Origin: Balneolales bacterium
GTDB lineage: Bacteria; Bacteroidota; Rhodothermia; Balneolales; Natronogracilivirgulaceae
DNA: 64,000 bases
Direction of reading: 5' to 3'
NCBI GenBank assembly: GCA_007132975.1
Contig: SLNO01000024.1
Location: forward strand, 16,258 to 80,257
In this document: positions 51,255 to 60,836 of the stretch, in pieces
Layout of the letters: the number at the start of each line of letters is the position of its first letter
How positions within the stretch are numbered: the stretch's first letter is position 1
Notes under the pieces: generated by a model
Database searches by the model: none
Seen by the model: the letters and a program-made list of their open reading frames with translations, nothing else
Told to the model about the DNA's origin: nothing
Translations under genes and position numbers: made by a program

Positions 51255-51648
51255 AATGTTCAAAGCCAAATTGCACCCCTTGACCGTAACGCAGGCCGAC
51301 CTGTATTACGAGGGGAGCATCACCATCGATCCGGAGCTTCTGGAGACGGCCGGCATCCGTGTCTACGAAAAAGTACAGGTTGTCAACATCAACAACGGAT
51401 CCCGTCTTGAAACCTACACCATCCCCGGGAAACCGGGCGACAGGGAAGTGTGCATGAACGGTCCGGCCGCCCGCCTGACCAATGTGGGCGACCGCATTAT
51501 CGTGATCGCCTATGCCCGCATGACCGAAGAAGAGGCCCGTGAACACAAGCCAAGGATCGTCCTGCTCGACGGTAAAAACAATCCGGTCAAGGTTATGGAT
51601 GAGTCACTTGCCGGTTTCCGGTACAATCCGGACGATCAGCTCGGTTGA
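51244..51648 (+). CDS. panD: PanD, aspartate 1-decarboxylase
   Basis: PanD makes beta-alanine from aspartate for PanC. The 134-residue proenzyme contains YYEGSITID, with the Gly24-Ser25 self-cleavage site that produces the pyruvoyl cofactor, and TYTIPGKPGD plus NGPAARLTNVGDRIIVIAYA of the small beta-barrel. Starts at 51244, 51247 or 51256 are possible; the first two overlap the end of panC. Confidence 0.95.
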   Translation: MMLEMFKAKLHPLTVTQADLYYEGSITIDPELLETAGIRVYEKVQVVNINNGSRLETYTIPGKPGDREVCMNGPAARLTNVGDRIIVIAYARMTEEEAREHKPRIVLLDGKNNPVKVMDESLAGFRYNPDDQLG

Positions 51649-51679
51649 TGCCAGAGAGCATCATGGCGCGCGGCCTTCC

Positions 51680-53056
51680 TCACTCCACGTAGTCGCCGAG
51701 CAGTTCGAAGAACCGGGCCGAGGTTTTCATCCCCCGCTCAAAATCCTTCATGTGGAAATGCTCGTTAGGTGAGTGGATGGAGTCGGAGTTCAGTCCAAGC
51801 CCCATAAGGATGGTGGTTGCGTTGAGCGTCTTGGAAAAGTCGGCCACGATCGGGATGGATCCTCCTTCCCTGGAGAACAGCACCTCTTTATCGTAAACCT
51901 CCTTGAATGCCGCAGCGGCGGCCTTTAGTCCGTAGAAGTTCAGGTCCACCACAACAGGATGTCCGCCATGGTGCTCTTTGACGGTAACGCGCACGCCGGG
52001 AGGAGCTACCTGGTGAAGATATGCCTCGATCTGCTTGTAGATCTCCTTGGGCTCCTGGTCCGGAACAAGCCGTGCGCTCAGTTTGGCAAACGCTTTGGCC
52101 GGCAGCACGGTTTTGGCCCCCTCGCCCTGGTAGCCGCCCCAGATACCGTTCACATCCAGGGAGGGACGTGCGCTGACGCGTTCAAGCGTGGAATATCCCT
52201 CTTCCCCGAACTCCTCATCGATATCCAGGATTTTGTTGTAGGCGTTCTGGTCGAAAGGCAGCTCCGCATAAGCCTTGCGCTCCTGATCAGAAAGCGGCCG
52301 TACCTTGTCATAAAAGCCGGGAACCTGGATCACTCCGTTCTCGTCCTTGAGCTTGGCGATCATCTCACACAGAGCGTTGACCGGATTCTGAACCCCGCCT
52401 CCGTAGACGCCGGAATGCAGGTCGCGGTTCGGGCCCACCACCTCCACTTCCAGATACATCAGTCCGCGCAGGCCGTAGGTGATAGACGGTTGGTCCTTGG
52501 CAAACATGGCCGTGTCGGAGACAAGCACCATGTCGCAGGCCAGCCGTTCCTTGTTGGCCGCCAGAAAAGGCACCAGGTTGGGTGAGCCGATCTCCTCCTC
52601 GCCTTCGATGATGAACTTGACATTGACAGGCAGCTCGGTGCCGGTCTTCAGGAAAGATTCGATGGCCTTGATGTGCGTGTAGGACTGTCCCTTGTCGTCG
52701 CTGGCGCCACGGGCATAGATCTTGCCGTCGCGGACGGTCGGCTCGAACGGCGGTGTTTTCCACTCATTCAGGGGATCCGGCGGCTGCACGTCGTAGTGAC
52801 CGTAAATCAGCACTGTGGGTTTGTCGGCACCAGCCTCCAGATGCTCGCCAAGTACGATCGGGTGTCCATCAGTCTCCTCGATGCTGACGTTATTAAGGCC
52901 GATTTGCTCAAGCTGACCGGCCACGAACTCCGCAGCGCTACGCACGTCCTGCTTGTGGTTGGGATCGGCGCTGATGCTTGGTATGCGCAACAGATCGAAC
53001 AGTTCTTCCTTGAATGTTTCCTGATGCTTCTGAATGTATTCCAGTGGTGTGCTCAT
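51680..53056 (-). CDS. M20 family dipeptidase
   Basis: This 458-residue zinc peptidase of the M20/M25/M40 family has metal ligands in VLIYGHYDVQPPDP (His, Asp), ARGASDDKGQ (bridging Asp), EGEEEIGSPN (general base and ligand Glu), LVSDTAMF (Asp) and the C-terminal His in SIHSPNEHFHMKDF. A dimerisation domain lies between (residues ~190-330). It is of the 'dipeptidase' (PepV/CNDP-like) subgroup and probably works on dipeptides in the cytoplasm. Its frame runs opposite to panCD and ends 31 bases from panD. Confidence 0.92.
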   Translation of the reverse strand: MSTPLEYIQKHQETFKEELFDLLRIPSISADPNHKQDVRSAAEFVAGQLEQIGLNNVSIEETDGHPIVLGEHLEAGADKPTVLIYGHYDVQPPDPLNEWKTPPFEPTVRDGKIYARGASDDKGQSYTHIKAIESFLKTGTELPVNVKFIIEGEEEIGSPNLVPFLAANKERLACDMVLVSDTAMFAKDQPSITYGLRGLMYLEVEVVGPNRDLHSGVYGGGVQNPVNALCEMIAKLKDENGVIQVPGFYDKVRPLSDQERKAYAELPFDQNAYNKILDIDEEFGEEGYSTLERVSARPSLDVNGIWGGYQGEGAKTVLPAKAFAKLSARLVPDQEPKEIYKQIEAYLHQVAPPGVRVTVKEHHGGHPVVVDLNFYGLKAAAAAFKEVYDKEVLFSREGGSIPIVADFSKTLNATTILMGLGLNSDSIHSPNEHFHMKDFERGMKTSARFFELLGDYVE

Positions 53057-53131
53057 ATACGGAAAGGTTTTTGATGTTCAGGTGAGGGAGGCATGGCAGG
53101 CATGCCGCAATAATAATTTTCGAATAAGGGG

Positions 53132-54055
53132 TCACAGCATGCGCACGGCGGAATCCGGTATCCACCCGGAAATGCCATTCCGCAGCCGGATGTGCACCCA
53201 GCCGTCATGCTGGCTGCTGAGACGTTTGTCTAAGGTAACAGTATACGCTTCATAAGCCAAATCGGGGGAGAGATCCTGGTCCACGACCAGGTCGGGTGCC
53301 GGTTTTACGGGAATTCCGTTTTCGACGACCACCCCCTGGCGGTATCCGCCGGCCCAGACGGCAATGGAGATAGTGACCACGACCTGGACAATCCCGAAAA
53401 TAGCCACGGCCATTCCTGCGATGGCGATCCTGCGGTCGGGCCGCCACAGCCATCCCGCCAAGATCACGATGACGCCTAAATTGATCAGCACAAGGCCCCA
53501 TACGATCCACGCAAGATGGTTCATATGGAAAAGGAACCAATCATGGAACGCATACCATGGCAGCTGGGGGATGAAGGTGCCGCGCGTGCGCATGATACGC
53601 TCTACGGTGGCTACGCCGTCACGGGCGCGTTCGGACGACTCCCGGAAGGCCTTGCTCTTGTGGAAATAGAATGAGGCAAGCCCGAGCGAGTCAAGATACA
53701 GATAGCTGATGCCCATGTTGTAAAACAGCGGACCGGATGCATGCCCACTCTCTTCGATCTGGCGGAAAATGGCCGCCGCTTCCGCGTAATCCTGCTCCTC
53801 CATGCTGAAATTTCCGCGATTGAAGAGGGCTTGCGGACGTGTTTCTTCTGCGGATTGGGCTGTTGCCTTGCCGGGTGCCAGGATGGGGGCAATGGCTGTT
53901 TCATGGAAAAGGGCTGACGCTGTCATCTGAAAAAAGGGGAGCGCGGCAAGCAATATCAGCGGCAATATGATATGCCGTAAGAGAGGAGGTTTTTGTTGAT
54001 TTAGTTCCACCTGTGTGTACGCAGGGTATTGCCTGTTTCGCTTCATGCCGCTCAT
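53132..54055 (-). CDS. batE: BatE-like TPR/SH3 membrane protein
   Basis: The 307-residue protein has a signal/transmembrane segment (~28-50), TPR-like repeats (~70-150; ALFNRGNFSMEEQDYAEAAA, FYNMGISYLYLDSLGLASFY), two transmembrane helices (~175-230) and a C-terminal SH3-like domain (~240-307; WVHIRLRNGISGWIPDSAV). This is the layout of BatE in Bacteroides aerotolerance operons. Its ATG overlaps the batD stop by four bases. The Bat proteins are thought to act with von Willebrand-type BatA/BatB in the envelope, though their biochemical role is unclear. Confidence 0.88.
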   Translation of the reverse strand: MSGMKRNRQYPAYTQVELNQQKPPLLRHIILPLILLAALPFFQMTASALFHETAIAPILAPGKATAQSAEETRPQALFNRGNFSMEEQDYAEAAAIFRQIEESGHASGPLFYNMGISYLYLDSLGLASFYFHKSKAFRESSERARDGVATVERIMRTRGTFIPQLPWYAFHDWFLFHMNHLAWIVWGLVLINLGVIVILAGWLWRPDRRIAIAGMAVAIFGIVQVVVTISIAVWAGGYRQGVVVENGIPVKPAPDLVVDQDLSPDLAYEAYTVTLDKRLSSQHDGWVHIRLRNGISGWIPDSAVRML

Positions 54056-55914
54056 ATCTCCGCTTCCAGTTCGGACAACAGTTTCCGGGCTTCGTCAAGG
54101 TCCAACTTTACATCCCGGGTCGAAGGATCCGGTGTGTAGCGGATGGTAGCGCACTTCTCAAGCAGAGTGCGCACCCGCCTGACAAGCGGCCTGCGCACAT
54201 TCCTTTTTTTGAGCTCGGCAGCAATATCATCGATGGAATGTCCGGCGTAGGGGAGGTCCAGCCTGTCGGCGATATAGCTGCTCACGGCATTGTTGATGAC
54301 GCTGTAGATATCCTTGGTGCCTTTGATATCTGATGTTGTTTCAAGCAGCCAGGAGGCTTTTGACAGCGCTTGCTCGCGTCGCGAGAATGTCATATCGCTG
54401 TGGAGCCGGTACTTGTAGCTGTAGGCGCGGAAGCCGTAGGCAAAAGCACCTGCAGGCAGGGCAAGAGCAAACCAGAACCACCATGTAAGCCAGGGGGTCT
54501 GCTGGCTGGATGATGACCAGGAGACCGATCCACGAATGGGTGTCAGACGGATGTTTTGATCCTGGGCAATGCTGATCCGCGCGTTGGGATCGCGAACAAC
54601 TTCGATGGTCAGTGCCGGAAGGACATGCCGCTCATACTGGCGACGGATATCGTCGTAGACCAGGATCGTATTCGGCGGGATGGTGAACGTGCCGGCATTG
54701 CGCGCGATAAGCACGTCGCGGAACTGCTTTGTGCCGGACATCTGTGGTGATCGCTCGTTCCGGTCAATGGTTTCCCTTGGGCGATGGGTGTCGAAGCTTA
54801 GCGGATACTCGAAAACGGGGCGGGTAATGAGCCCCAGATTGCCTGAGCCGCGAATCTCGGTGATCACATCCACCGATTCCCCGAGTTTGACCACATCCTG
54901 GCTGAGCGTCCGGTTGACCCGGAACTGCCCGAGAGCACTGATAAGCTGTCCATCCGCTGGCGGCGTCGGCGGCGCTGCTACCCGCAGTGTCCGAGGCCTG
55001 GAGCTCAGATCCACATTGCGCTGCTGTCCAAAACCGTCGAAGAACCCACTGTTCTCATCGCGGAATCGGCCGCTTTGCCGCACCGATGCCCTTATGGAAA
55101 ACGACGGTATGGAGAGTTCGCCCGTGCGCGTCGGGAACAGCGCATAGCGATTGAGTACGGCACGGCGGTATGGTACTCCGTCGAGCACGATCGATTCGGG
55201 GCGGCGTGTAGGACTGCGGTTCAGATCCTCCCGCCAGAAACCCTCCGTCTGCCAGCTCTGTGTTACGTGGAAGTTGTTGACTTCGATAGTATTGCGGAAA
55301 TACAACACAATCTCGGCGACAATCTGCTGGCCGCGTACCGGCCGTTCTTCACTAAGCTCCAGCTCCAGGAACATGTCGGGCCGCCGTGGCTGACGCGCAC
55401 GCGGCCTGTGACCGCCCTCACTCGGGGGACGCACCCGCACGGTGATGGGCCGGGTGTGGTACTCGCGTCCGTCCACTAAAACATAGACGGACGGGATCTG
55501 GAACGAGCCCTCATTGCTTGCGAGAAGCGTGTAGTTGAACAGGTAGGTCATCTGGGCTACGCCGTCAACCAGCGAATAACGGCTGCTGGTCTGCGGGAGG
55601 CTCGACAAATACTGCAAGCCATCCAGTTCGGGCAGTTCGGGCTGAGAGATGTTGCGGGGTTCGCGGCTCAGGACCTCCACATTCAGCGTAAACTGATCTC
55701 CCAGTGCCACGTGGGTGGATGAAATCGATGCGGAAACACGAACATCACTGGCGCGAGCCTCGTGCAGGGGCAGCGCAGCAGCCAGCAATGCGGCAATAAC
55801 AAGGATCGGGGCCAACGCGGATGTGCCGCTTCGGGTCCGGCCGGGCCGTCTGCTGCTGTAATCAACCTGATGTTCAGGGTAAATCATTTCCATTCGCCTG
55901 CCAGTGCTTCGCAT
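54052..55914 (-). CDS. batD: BatD family membrane protein
   Basis: The protein of about 620 residues starts with a basic N-terminus and signal peptide (LVIAALLAAALPLHEARAS). It has several beta-sandwich domains (PF13584 BatD: VSASISSTHVALGDQFTLNV, YLFNYTLLASNEGSFQIPSV, FEYPLSFDTHRP), one transmembrane helix (WWFWFALALPAGAFAYGF, about two-thirds along) and a cytoplasmic C-terminal helical tail. Starts at 55914 (5 bases after batC) or 55935 (17-base overlap with batC) are both plausible; the frame is open to 56007. It is the middle gene of batC-batD-batE. Confidence 0.9.
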   Translation of the reverse strand: MRSTGRRMEMIYPEHQVDYSSRRPGRTRSGTSALAPILVIAALLAAALPLHEARASDVRVSASISSTHVALGDQFTLNVEVLSREPRNISQPELPELDGLQYLSSLPQTSSRYSLVDGVAQMTYLFNYTLLASNEGSFQIPSVYVLVDGREYHTRPITVRVRPPSEGGHRPRARQPRRPDMFLELELSEERPVRGQQIVAEIVLYFRNTIEVNNFHVTQSWQTEGFWREDLNRSPTRRPESIVLDGVPYRRAVLNRYALFPTRTGELSIPSFSIRASVRQSGRFRDENSGFFDGFGQQRNVDLSSRPRTLRVAAPPTPPADGQLISALGQFRVNRTLSQDVVKLGESVDVITEIRGSGNLGLITRPVFEYPLSFDTHRPRETIDRNERSPQMSGTKQFRDVLIARNAGTFTIPPNTILVYDDIRRQYERHVLPALTIEVVRDPNARISIAQDQNIRLTPIRGSVSWSSSSQQTPWLTWWFWFALALPAGAFAYGFRAYSYKYRLHSDMTFSRREQALSKASWLLETTSDIKGTKDIYSVINNAVSSYIADRLDLPYAGHSIDDIAAELKKRNVRRPLVRRVRTLLEKCATIRYTPDPSTRDVKLDLDEARKLLSELEAEI

Positions 55915-55918
55915 GTGG

Positions 55919-56662
55919 TTACCAGTCTTTCTCATGTGGCTCCACGGCGTCATGCTGCCGCTTCTTGAAATCTTTGATGAGGTCCTTCTCGATCTGCTCC
56001 AGGGCATTCATGATATCCTCGGCATGCTCAAGCTGCTGGTCGGTGATCTCCGGCTGCCGCCCCTCCTGCCGCTCCTGATCAGACAACGGGGTCTGATCCT
56101 CGGCATCCTGCGGCGAAGGCTGTGTCTCCTGGTCATCCTGGTCGGGGTCCTGGTCCTGTGTCGGCGGGATGGGGCTGTCCTGCGGGTCCTGCTGCTGGTC
56201 TTCCTGCTGTTCATCGTCGCCCTGATCGGGCGGACCGTCCTGCAGGCGGCGCCGGATGAGTTCGTAATTGAACAAGGCGTCCTCATCCATTGGATTCAGG
56301 ATTATCGCGTCCTTGAAATACCGGAGTGACTCCCTCAGATTGCCATCGACTCCGTAAAGAAATCCCAGGTTGTATTCGGCTGCAGACTGATCAGCCGGGT
56401 TATCCACCAGCTCGCGGAACTGCTGAAACACCTCTACCGACTCCTCGAATCTGCCCTGATAAGCCAGTGCATTGCCCAGGTTGAAAAGGATTTGGGGCGA
56501 TTCCGGCGAGCGTTCCAGGATCTGCCTGTAGAGCTGCTCCGCCCGTTCGTAGTCCCTGTCCAGATACGCGCGGTTCGCTTCCCGGGCGCGGTTGCTGTTG
56601 ACCGAACCGGCCAGCACGAGTGCCGACAGTATGATGATTAAAAAGGGGAGCCTGCCAGTCAT
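55919..56662 (-). CDS. batC: BatC-like TPR protein
   Basis: This 247-residue exported protein has a signal peptide or anchor (residues 1-22) and three TPR units (~28-130: ANRAYLDRDYERAEQLYRQI, LGNALAYQGRFEESVEVFQ, YNLGFLYGVDGNLRESLRYF). A long Gln/Asp/Pro-rich acidic segment (~145-200) and a charged helical end follow. It is the first gene of a batC-batD-batE set. batA, batB, moxR and the DUF58 gene, which usually precede batC, are not upstream here; yebC is. Confidence 0.88.
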   Translation of the reverse strand: MTGRLPFLIIILSALVLAGSVNSNRAREANRAYLDRDYERAEQLYRQILERSPESPQILFNLGNALAYQGRFEESVEVFQQFRELVDNPADQSAAEYNLGFLYGVDGNLRESLRYFKDAIILNPMDEDALFNYELIRRRLQDGPPDQGDDEQQEDQQQDPQDSPIPPTQDQDPDQDDQETQPSPQDAEDQTPLSDQERQEGRQPEITDQQLEHAEDIMNALEQIEKDLIKDFKKRQHDAVEPHEKDW

Positions 56663-56775
56663 TGCAGATGATTAACTTGGATGTCCAATTGGGGCAAAGA
56701 AACATGGCGATGTTGCCGTTCAATGTTGATGCGGCGTTTCAGGCGGCCTCAGGGAGCGGTGTGACTCCCGTACTG

Positions 56776-57534
56776 CTAAAGCTGCTCGGCCACGGCCATG
56801 GTCTCTTCGTCCATTTTCATATTGTTGAAGACGTTGCCGACATCGTCAATATCCTCAAGATAACTCATTAATTTGAAATTGGTAAGGGCGGAGGAATCTT
56901 CCAGCTTCACATCGGTTGCGGGTACCCACTCGAGTTCGGCGCCGGTGATGGCATACCCCAGCTCCTCCAGATGCTTGTGAACTGTAAAAAGATCCTCGCG
57001 ACGTGTGGTCACTTCCAGCTGGTCGGGGTCATCGTCGTTGATGTCCTCGGCGCCGGCGTCAATGGCCTGAAGCATCAGCTCCTCCTTGTCGATGCCGGCG
57101 GCCGGGATGGAGACAATGCCTTTTTGTTCAAATAGGTAGGATACGGAACCGCTGGTGCCAAGGTTGCCGCCGAAACGGGTGAACGCATGGCGCACTTCGC
57201 CAACGGTGCGCTTGGCATTGTCGGTAGTAGCTTCCACAATGTAGGCGACGCCACCGGGGCCATAGCCCTCGTACACCACCTCTTCTATGCTTTCGCCGGC
57301 ACCCAGTTCACCGGTGCCCTTTTTAATGGCACGCTCAATGTTGTCTTTGGGAAGGTTGTTGGATTTGGCATTGTCGATGGCCAGACTGAGCCGCGGGTTG
57401 CCGGAGGGATCACCTCCACCCAGACGGGAGGCGATGGTGATCTCGCGGAGTATGCGGCTGAAAACCTTGGAGCGGGCGGCATCATTGCCGGCTTTCTTGC
57501 GCTTTATCTTGGACCATTTGGAATGTCCTGCCAT
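56776..57534 (-). CDS. yebC: YebC/PmpR family regulator or translation factor
   Basis: The 252-residue protein is a full-length YebC family member: MAGHSKWSKIKRKKAGNDA, the RLGGGDPSGNPRLSLAI segment, NIERAIKKGTGELG, VYEGYGPGGVAYIVEA, GGNLGTSGSVSYLFEQKG and a C-terminal WVPATDVKL. Members were described as transcriptional regulators, and more recently as aiding translation of proline stretches. The C-terminal end (YLEDIDDVGNVFNNM) is conserved. It is upstream of batC on the same strand, but a 113-base gap separates them. Confidence 0.95.
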   Translation of the reverse strand: MAGHSKWSKIKRKKAGNDAARSKVFSRILREITIASRLGGGDPSGNPRLSLAIDNAKSNNLPKDNIERAIKKGTGELGAGESIEEVVYEGYGPGGVAYIVEATTDNAKRTVGEVRHAFTRFGGNLGTSGSVSYLFEQKGIVSIPAAGIDKEELMLQAIDAGAEDINDDDPDQLEVTTRREDLFTVHKHLEELGYAITGAELEWVPATDVKLEDSSALTNFKLMSYLEDIDDVGNVFNNMKMDEETMAVAEQL

Positions 57535-57956
57535 AAGATCAGTGGATCAGGTAGTCTTTTTCGGTGTGGTTCTGATAGAGGGAGCCGGCCACGCCGGTGT
57601 TCGCTCATGCGAAATAATTCCCTATCATGGAAATATACAACGAACCAGGGTATCACTTCCATTGTGACTTTTCCCACAGAAAAAACGTTTATCCATGCAA
57701 AATGATACATTATGTGGAATTATCCCAGCAAGTTTTCTGATTGGAACAGTCTTTTTAGCCGGATGCCGGGGCTCTGAAGGCCACTCTGCCCGGTTTATTG
57801 GCATCAATTTCGTAACTTGGCACGATATTCCGGGGGTTGGCGTTTTTCCCGGAGAGAGCCCGGGCAACTGCGGCATGCGCATCAAGGCAGTTCCTTGACT
57901 CCCGTTTCAATTGCACCTGTTTCCAGGCACGTCCACTTATACAAACCATTTACAGA
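57535..57956. other. Spacer of about 420 bases between divergent yebC and bshA
   Basis: This region should hold the promoters of both genes, but I cannot point to a convincing box. The only open frame of note is a 67-codon one at 57695-57898 that begins with a lipoprotein-like signal (FLIGTVFLAGC) and then shows no recognisable fold. Confidence 0.5.
57695..57898 (+). CDS. Possible small lipoprotein
   Basis: A 67-codon ATG frame gives MQNDTLCGIIPASFLIGTVF followed by LAGC, a good lipobox, but the remaining ~37 residues have no recognisable domain and read like noncoding DNA. It ends 59 bases before bshA. It may be spurious or a fragment of a former lipoprotein gene. Confidence 0.2.
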   Translation: MQNDTLCGIIPASFLIGTVFLAGCRGSEGHSARFIGINFVTWHDIPGVGVFPGESPGNCGMRIKAVP

Positions 57957-59102
57957 ATGAACATCGGCATTGTTCTCTATCCCACCTACGGCGGCAGCGG
58001 CGTGGTGGCCACCGAACTCGGAAAAGGGCTGGCAGCACGCGGCCACAACGTGCATTTTATCAGCTACGCCCGGCCCATGCGCCTCGACGAGTTCCATGAA
58101 AATATCTCCTTCCACGAGGTCACCTTCTCGGCCTACCCGCTGTTCGAGTATCCCCCGTATGACCTGGCCCTGGCCAGCCATCTGGTGGATATTATCAAGT
58201 ACCAGAAGCTCGATCTGCTGCACGTTCACTACGCCATTCCGCATGCCACCTCCGCCTACCTGGCCAAACAGATCCTCGGTGAGACAGGCCGCAGCATCCC
58301 GGTAGTCACCACCCTCCACGGGACGGATATCACCATTGTGGGAAGCGACCCCAGCTACGCCCCCGTGGTCACCTTCTCCATCAACAAAAGCGACGGTGTG
58401 ACGGCGGTTTCGGAATACCTGCGCAAGGAGACTTGCGAACGGTTCCAGATCGAGAAGAAAATCGAGGTGATCCCCAACTTCATTGACCTGAAGCGGTTCA
58501 GCAAATCGGAAAAGAGCCATTTCAAGAAAGCGCTGTGTCCCAATGGCGAAAAGGTACTGGTGCACGTGAGCAACTTCCGGGAGGTCAAAAGGGTCAGCGA
58601 CACCGTCGAAATCTTCCACAAAGTGCTGGAGAGCGGCATCCCGGCGCACCTGCTTCTTGTGGGTGACGGTCCCGACCGCGCCAAGGTGGAGTCGCGGTGC
58701 CGTGAGCTGAAAATCTGCGGCAAAGTGCGTTTTCTGGGCAAACAGGAGAAAATTGAGGATATCCTGTCTATCGCCGATCTGTTCCTGATCCCCTCGGGAT
58801 CCGAAACCTTTGGCCTGGCCGCGCTCGAGGCCATGAGCTGCAGCGTGCCGGTCATCAGTTCCGACATAGGCGGGCTGCCCGAGCTCAATATCCACGGGGA
58901 GACCGGGTACCTGTGCGAACTGGGTGATACCGACGCCATGGGCGATTACGCCATCTCCATCCTGAGCGACGAAAAACTGCAAAGCCGGCTGGCCGAAAAC
59001 GCGCGGAAGCGTGCTGAGGTTTTCGAACTCAACCAGATTGTGGACCAGTACGAAGCCTACTACCGTTCCGTCATGGAGGGGATGAAGGTGCCTGCCGGTT
59101 AA
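57957..59102 (+). CDS. bshA: BshA, N-acetyl-alpha-D-glucosaminyl L-malate synthase
   Basis: BshA joins UDP-N-acetylglucosamine and L-malate in the first step of bacillithiol synthesis. ATG 57957 gives 381 residues of a GT4 glycosyltransferase: MNIGIVLYPTYGGSGVVATE, ARPMRLDEFHENISFHEV, the acceptor-site HVHYAIPHATSAYLAKQI, TLHGTDITIVGSDPSY, KSDGVTAVSEYLR and the sugar-nucleotide motif PSGSETFGLAALEAMSCSVP. The close match to BshA signature segments makes this assignment strong. The longer upstream frame (from 57837) lacks coding character. Confidence 0.95.
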   Translation: MNIGIVLYPTYGGSGVVATELGKGLAARGHNVHFISYARPMRLDEFHENISFHEVTFSAYPLFEYPPYDLALASHLVDIIKYQKLDLLHVHYAIPHATSAYLAKQILGETGRSIPVVTTLHGTDITIVGSDPSYAPVVTFSINKSDGVTAVSEYLRKETCERFQIEKKIEVIPNFIDLKRFSKSEKSHFKKALCPNGEKVLVHVSNFREVKRVSDTVEIFHKVLESGIPAHLLLVGDGPDRAKVESRCRELKICGKVRFLGKQEKIEDILSIADLFLIPSGSETFGLAALEAMSCSVPVISSDIGGLPELNIHGETGYLCELGDTDAMGDYAISILSDEKLQSRLAENARKRAEVFELNQIVDQYEAYYRSVMEGMKVPAG

Positions 59103-59134
59103 GCGGCTGCGGCTGCCGGAGTGAGCCGGGCTTT

Positions 59135-60343
59135 TTACCCGCTGATGGCCCGGGTAACCTCCTGGGCGGCTTCCTTGAGCAGAACCGCCGAAGTCACGTT
59201 CAAGTTGCTGTCGTCGATGATTTTTTTGCCTTCCTCGGCATTGGTGCCCTGAAGCCGGACGATCAGCGGCATGGATTTCAGTTTTTTGGCGATGGCCGGA
59301 TCCTTGACAGCCTCCAGTATGCCGTTGGCAACACGGTCGCACCGAACAATACCCCCGAAGATATTGATCAGGATAGCTTCCACATTGGGATCCTTGAGGA
59401 TGATGCGGAATCCGTTGCGCACCGTTTCCACATTGGCGCCGCCGCCCACATCCAAAAAGTTTGCAGGCTCACCGCCAGCCAGCTTGATCATGTCCATGGT
59501 GGCCATTGCAAGCCCGGCTCCGTTGACCATGCAACCCACGTTGCCGTCCAGCTTGATGTAGTTGAGGTCCGACTCCACGGCCTCCACCTCAAGCGGATCC
59601 TCCTCGGATTTGTCACGCAGTTTGCTGATTTCGGTCTGACGGTACAGGGCGTTGTCATCGAAGTTGATCTTGGCATCCAGGGCCACCACATCGTTATCGG
59701 CCGTGAGGGCCAGCGGATTTATTTCAATGATGGAGGCGTCTGTTTTTTCGTACGCCTTGTAGAGCGCCATGATGAACTTTACGGCTTTTTTGAACGGTTC
59801 GCCGGACAGCCCAAGGGCAAAAGCAAGTCTTCTCGCCTGGTGCCCAAGCAGCGGGAGCCCGGGCTCCACCCACTCCTTTACGATTTTTTCCGGGGTTTCT
59901 TCCGCCACCTTCTCGATTTCCACCCCGCCCTCTGTAGAAACCATGATCACATTCCTGTTGCATGTGCGGTCCAGCGTCACACCCACGTAATACTCCTGGC
60001 TGATGTCCACACCGTCGGTGATATAGAGCCGTTCGACCTTCTTGCCGGCCTCACCGGTCTGGATGGTCACCAGCGTGTCGCCCAACAGGGATTCGGCGGC
60101 ATTGCGCACCTCGCCGACCGACCTGGCCAGGATCACACCCTTGGCATCAGACTTTTTGGTGCGCCCCTTGCCGCGGCCTCCGGCATGAATCTGCGCCTTC
60201 ACAACAAAAAGGGTAGTGCCCTGCTGCTTCAGGATCTCCGCGGCCTTGACCGCTTCCTCAACAGTGAAAGCAGCGATGCCCTCAGGGACGGCTACCTTGT
60301 ATTCTTTCAACAGCTCCTTGGCCTGGTACTCGTGGATATTCAT
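59135..60343 (-). CDS. sucC: SucC, succinyl-CoA ligase (ADP-forming) beta subunit
   Basis: The 402-residue ATP-grasp beta subunit works in the TCA cycle with SucD. Visible motifs include MNIHEYQAKELLKEYKVAVP, KAQIHAGGRGKGRTKKSDAKG (nucleotide site), NPLALTADNDVVALDAKI (metal site), DGNVGCMVNGAGLAMATMD and LDVGGGANVETVRNGF, then INIFGGIVRCDRVANGI. sucD is not adjacent. A copy of the dispersed element (60463-60559) lies 119 bases upstream and points toward this gene. Confidence 0.95.
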   Translation of the reverse strand: MNIHEYQAKELLKEYKVAVPEGIAAFTVEEAVKAAEILKQQGTTLFVVKAQIHAGGRGKGRTKKSDAKGVILARSVGEVRNAAESLLGDTLVTIQTGEAGKKVERLYITDGVDISQEYYVGVTLDRTCNRNVIMVSTEGGVEIEKVAEETPEKIVKEWVEPGLPLLGHQARRLAFALGLSGEPFKKAVKFIMALYKAYEKTDASIIEINPLALTADNDVVALDAKINFDDNALYRQTEISKLRDKSEEDPLEVEAVESDLNYIKLDGNVGCMVNGAGLAMATMDMIKLAGGEPANFLDVGGGANVETVRNGFRIILKDPNVEAILINIFGGIVRCDRVANGILEAVKDPAIAKKLKSMPLIVRLQGTNAEEGKKIIDDSNLNVTSAVLLKEAAQEVTRAISG

Positions 60344-60462
60344 GAATTTCTTTTTATTAAGTGTAGAATCATAGGGTGGAACAGCGCTGAAAAATAACCG
60401 TTACCCTTCTTAAATGAAACACCGGAACAGAGCTGGAAAGCATTTCGTGACCTTCGGTTCAT

Positions 60463-60559
60463 GTGTTTAAAAATTATTGATTCACAAGGTCACATAGAAT
60501 GACCATACCATTTTTAATCATGCTCATGTGTGTCCGGGCTACGATCATGAATATTTTAT
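60463..60559 (-). repeat. 100-bp dispersed leader element, copy D
   Basis: This diverged copy is oriented toward sucC, whose start is 119 bases away, so here the element does not abut a start codon. The internal frame 60474-60521 reads MIKNGMVILCDLVNQ before TAA. The arms AATATTCATGAT / GGTATGGTCATT are partly paired, and AGGAG is changed to ATGAG. Confidence 0.85.
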
Positions 60560-60606
60560 CTTACAGGATAAAAGTTTATTATAACAGTCATTATTGATCA
60601 GGCAGT

Positions 60607-60632
60607 TTTCATCCGGTCAAAGACGGATGAAA
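60607..60632. promoter_or_regulatory. 9-bp hairpin in the leader region of the kinase gene
   Basis: TTTCATCCG-GTCAAAGA-CGGATGAAA is a perfect 9-bp inverted repeat about 220 bases upstream of the receiver/kinase gene. There is no T run on either side, so an operator or structured leader is more likely than an intrinsic terminator. Confidence 0.4.
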
Positions 60633-60836
60633 TTATTCAGGAAAGGAAAATCCTGCTAACATCGGGTTGGACCCTTGATTAAACGGAGATCGCGATGATG
60701 TGGTCTGAGAAAACCAACTTCAGTACTTTTTTATGATTTTGGGGAGCAATGTGACGCCTGATGGAAAGAGGAGACCATCCTGTTGAACCATGGTGAACTT
60801 GAATTCATTTTTTTTCGGAAAAACAATCTATCAATC

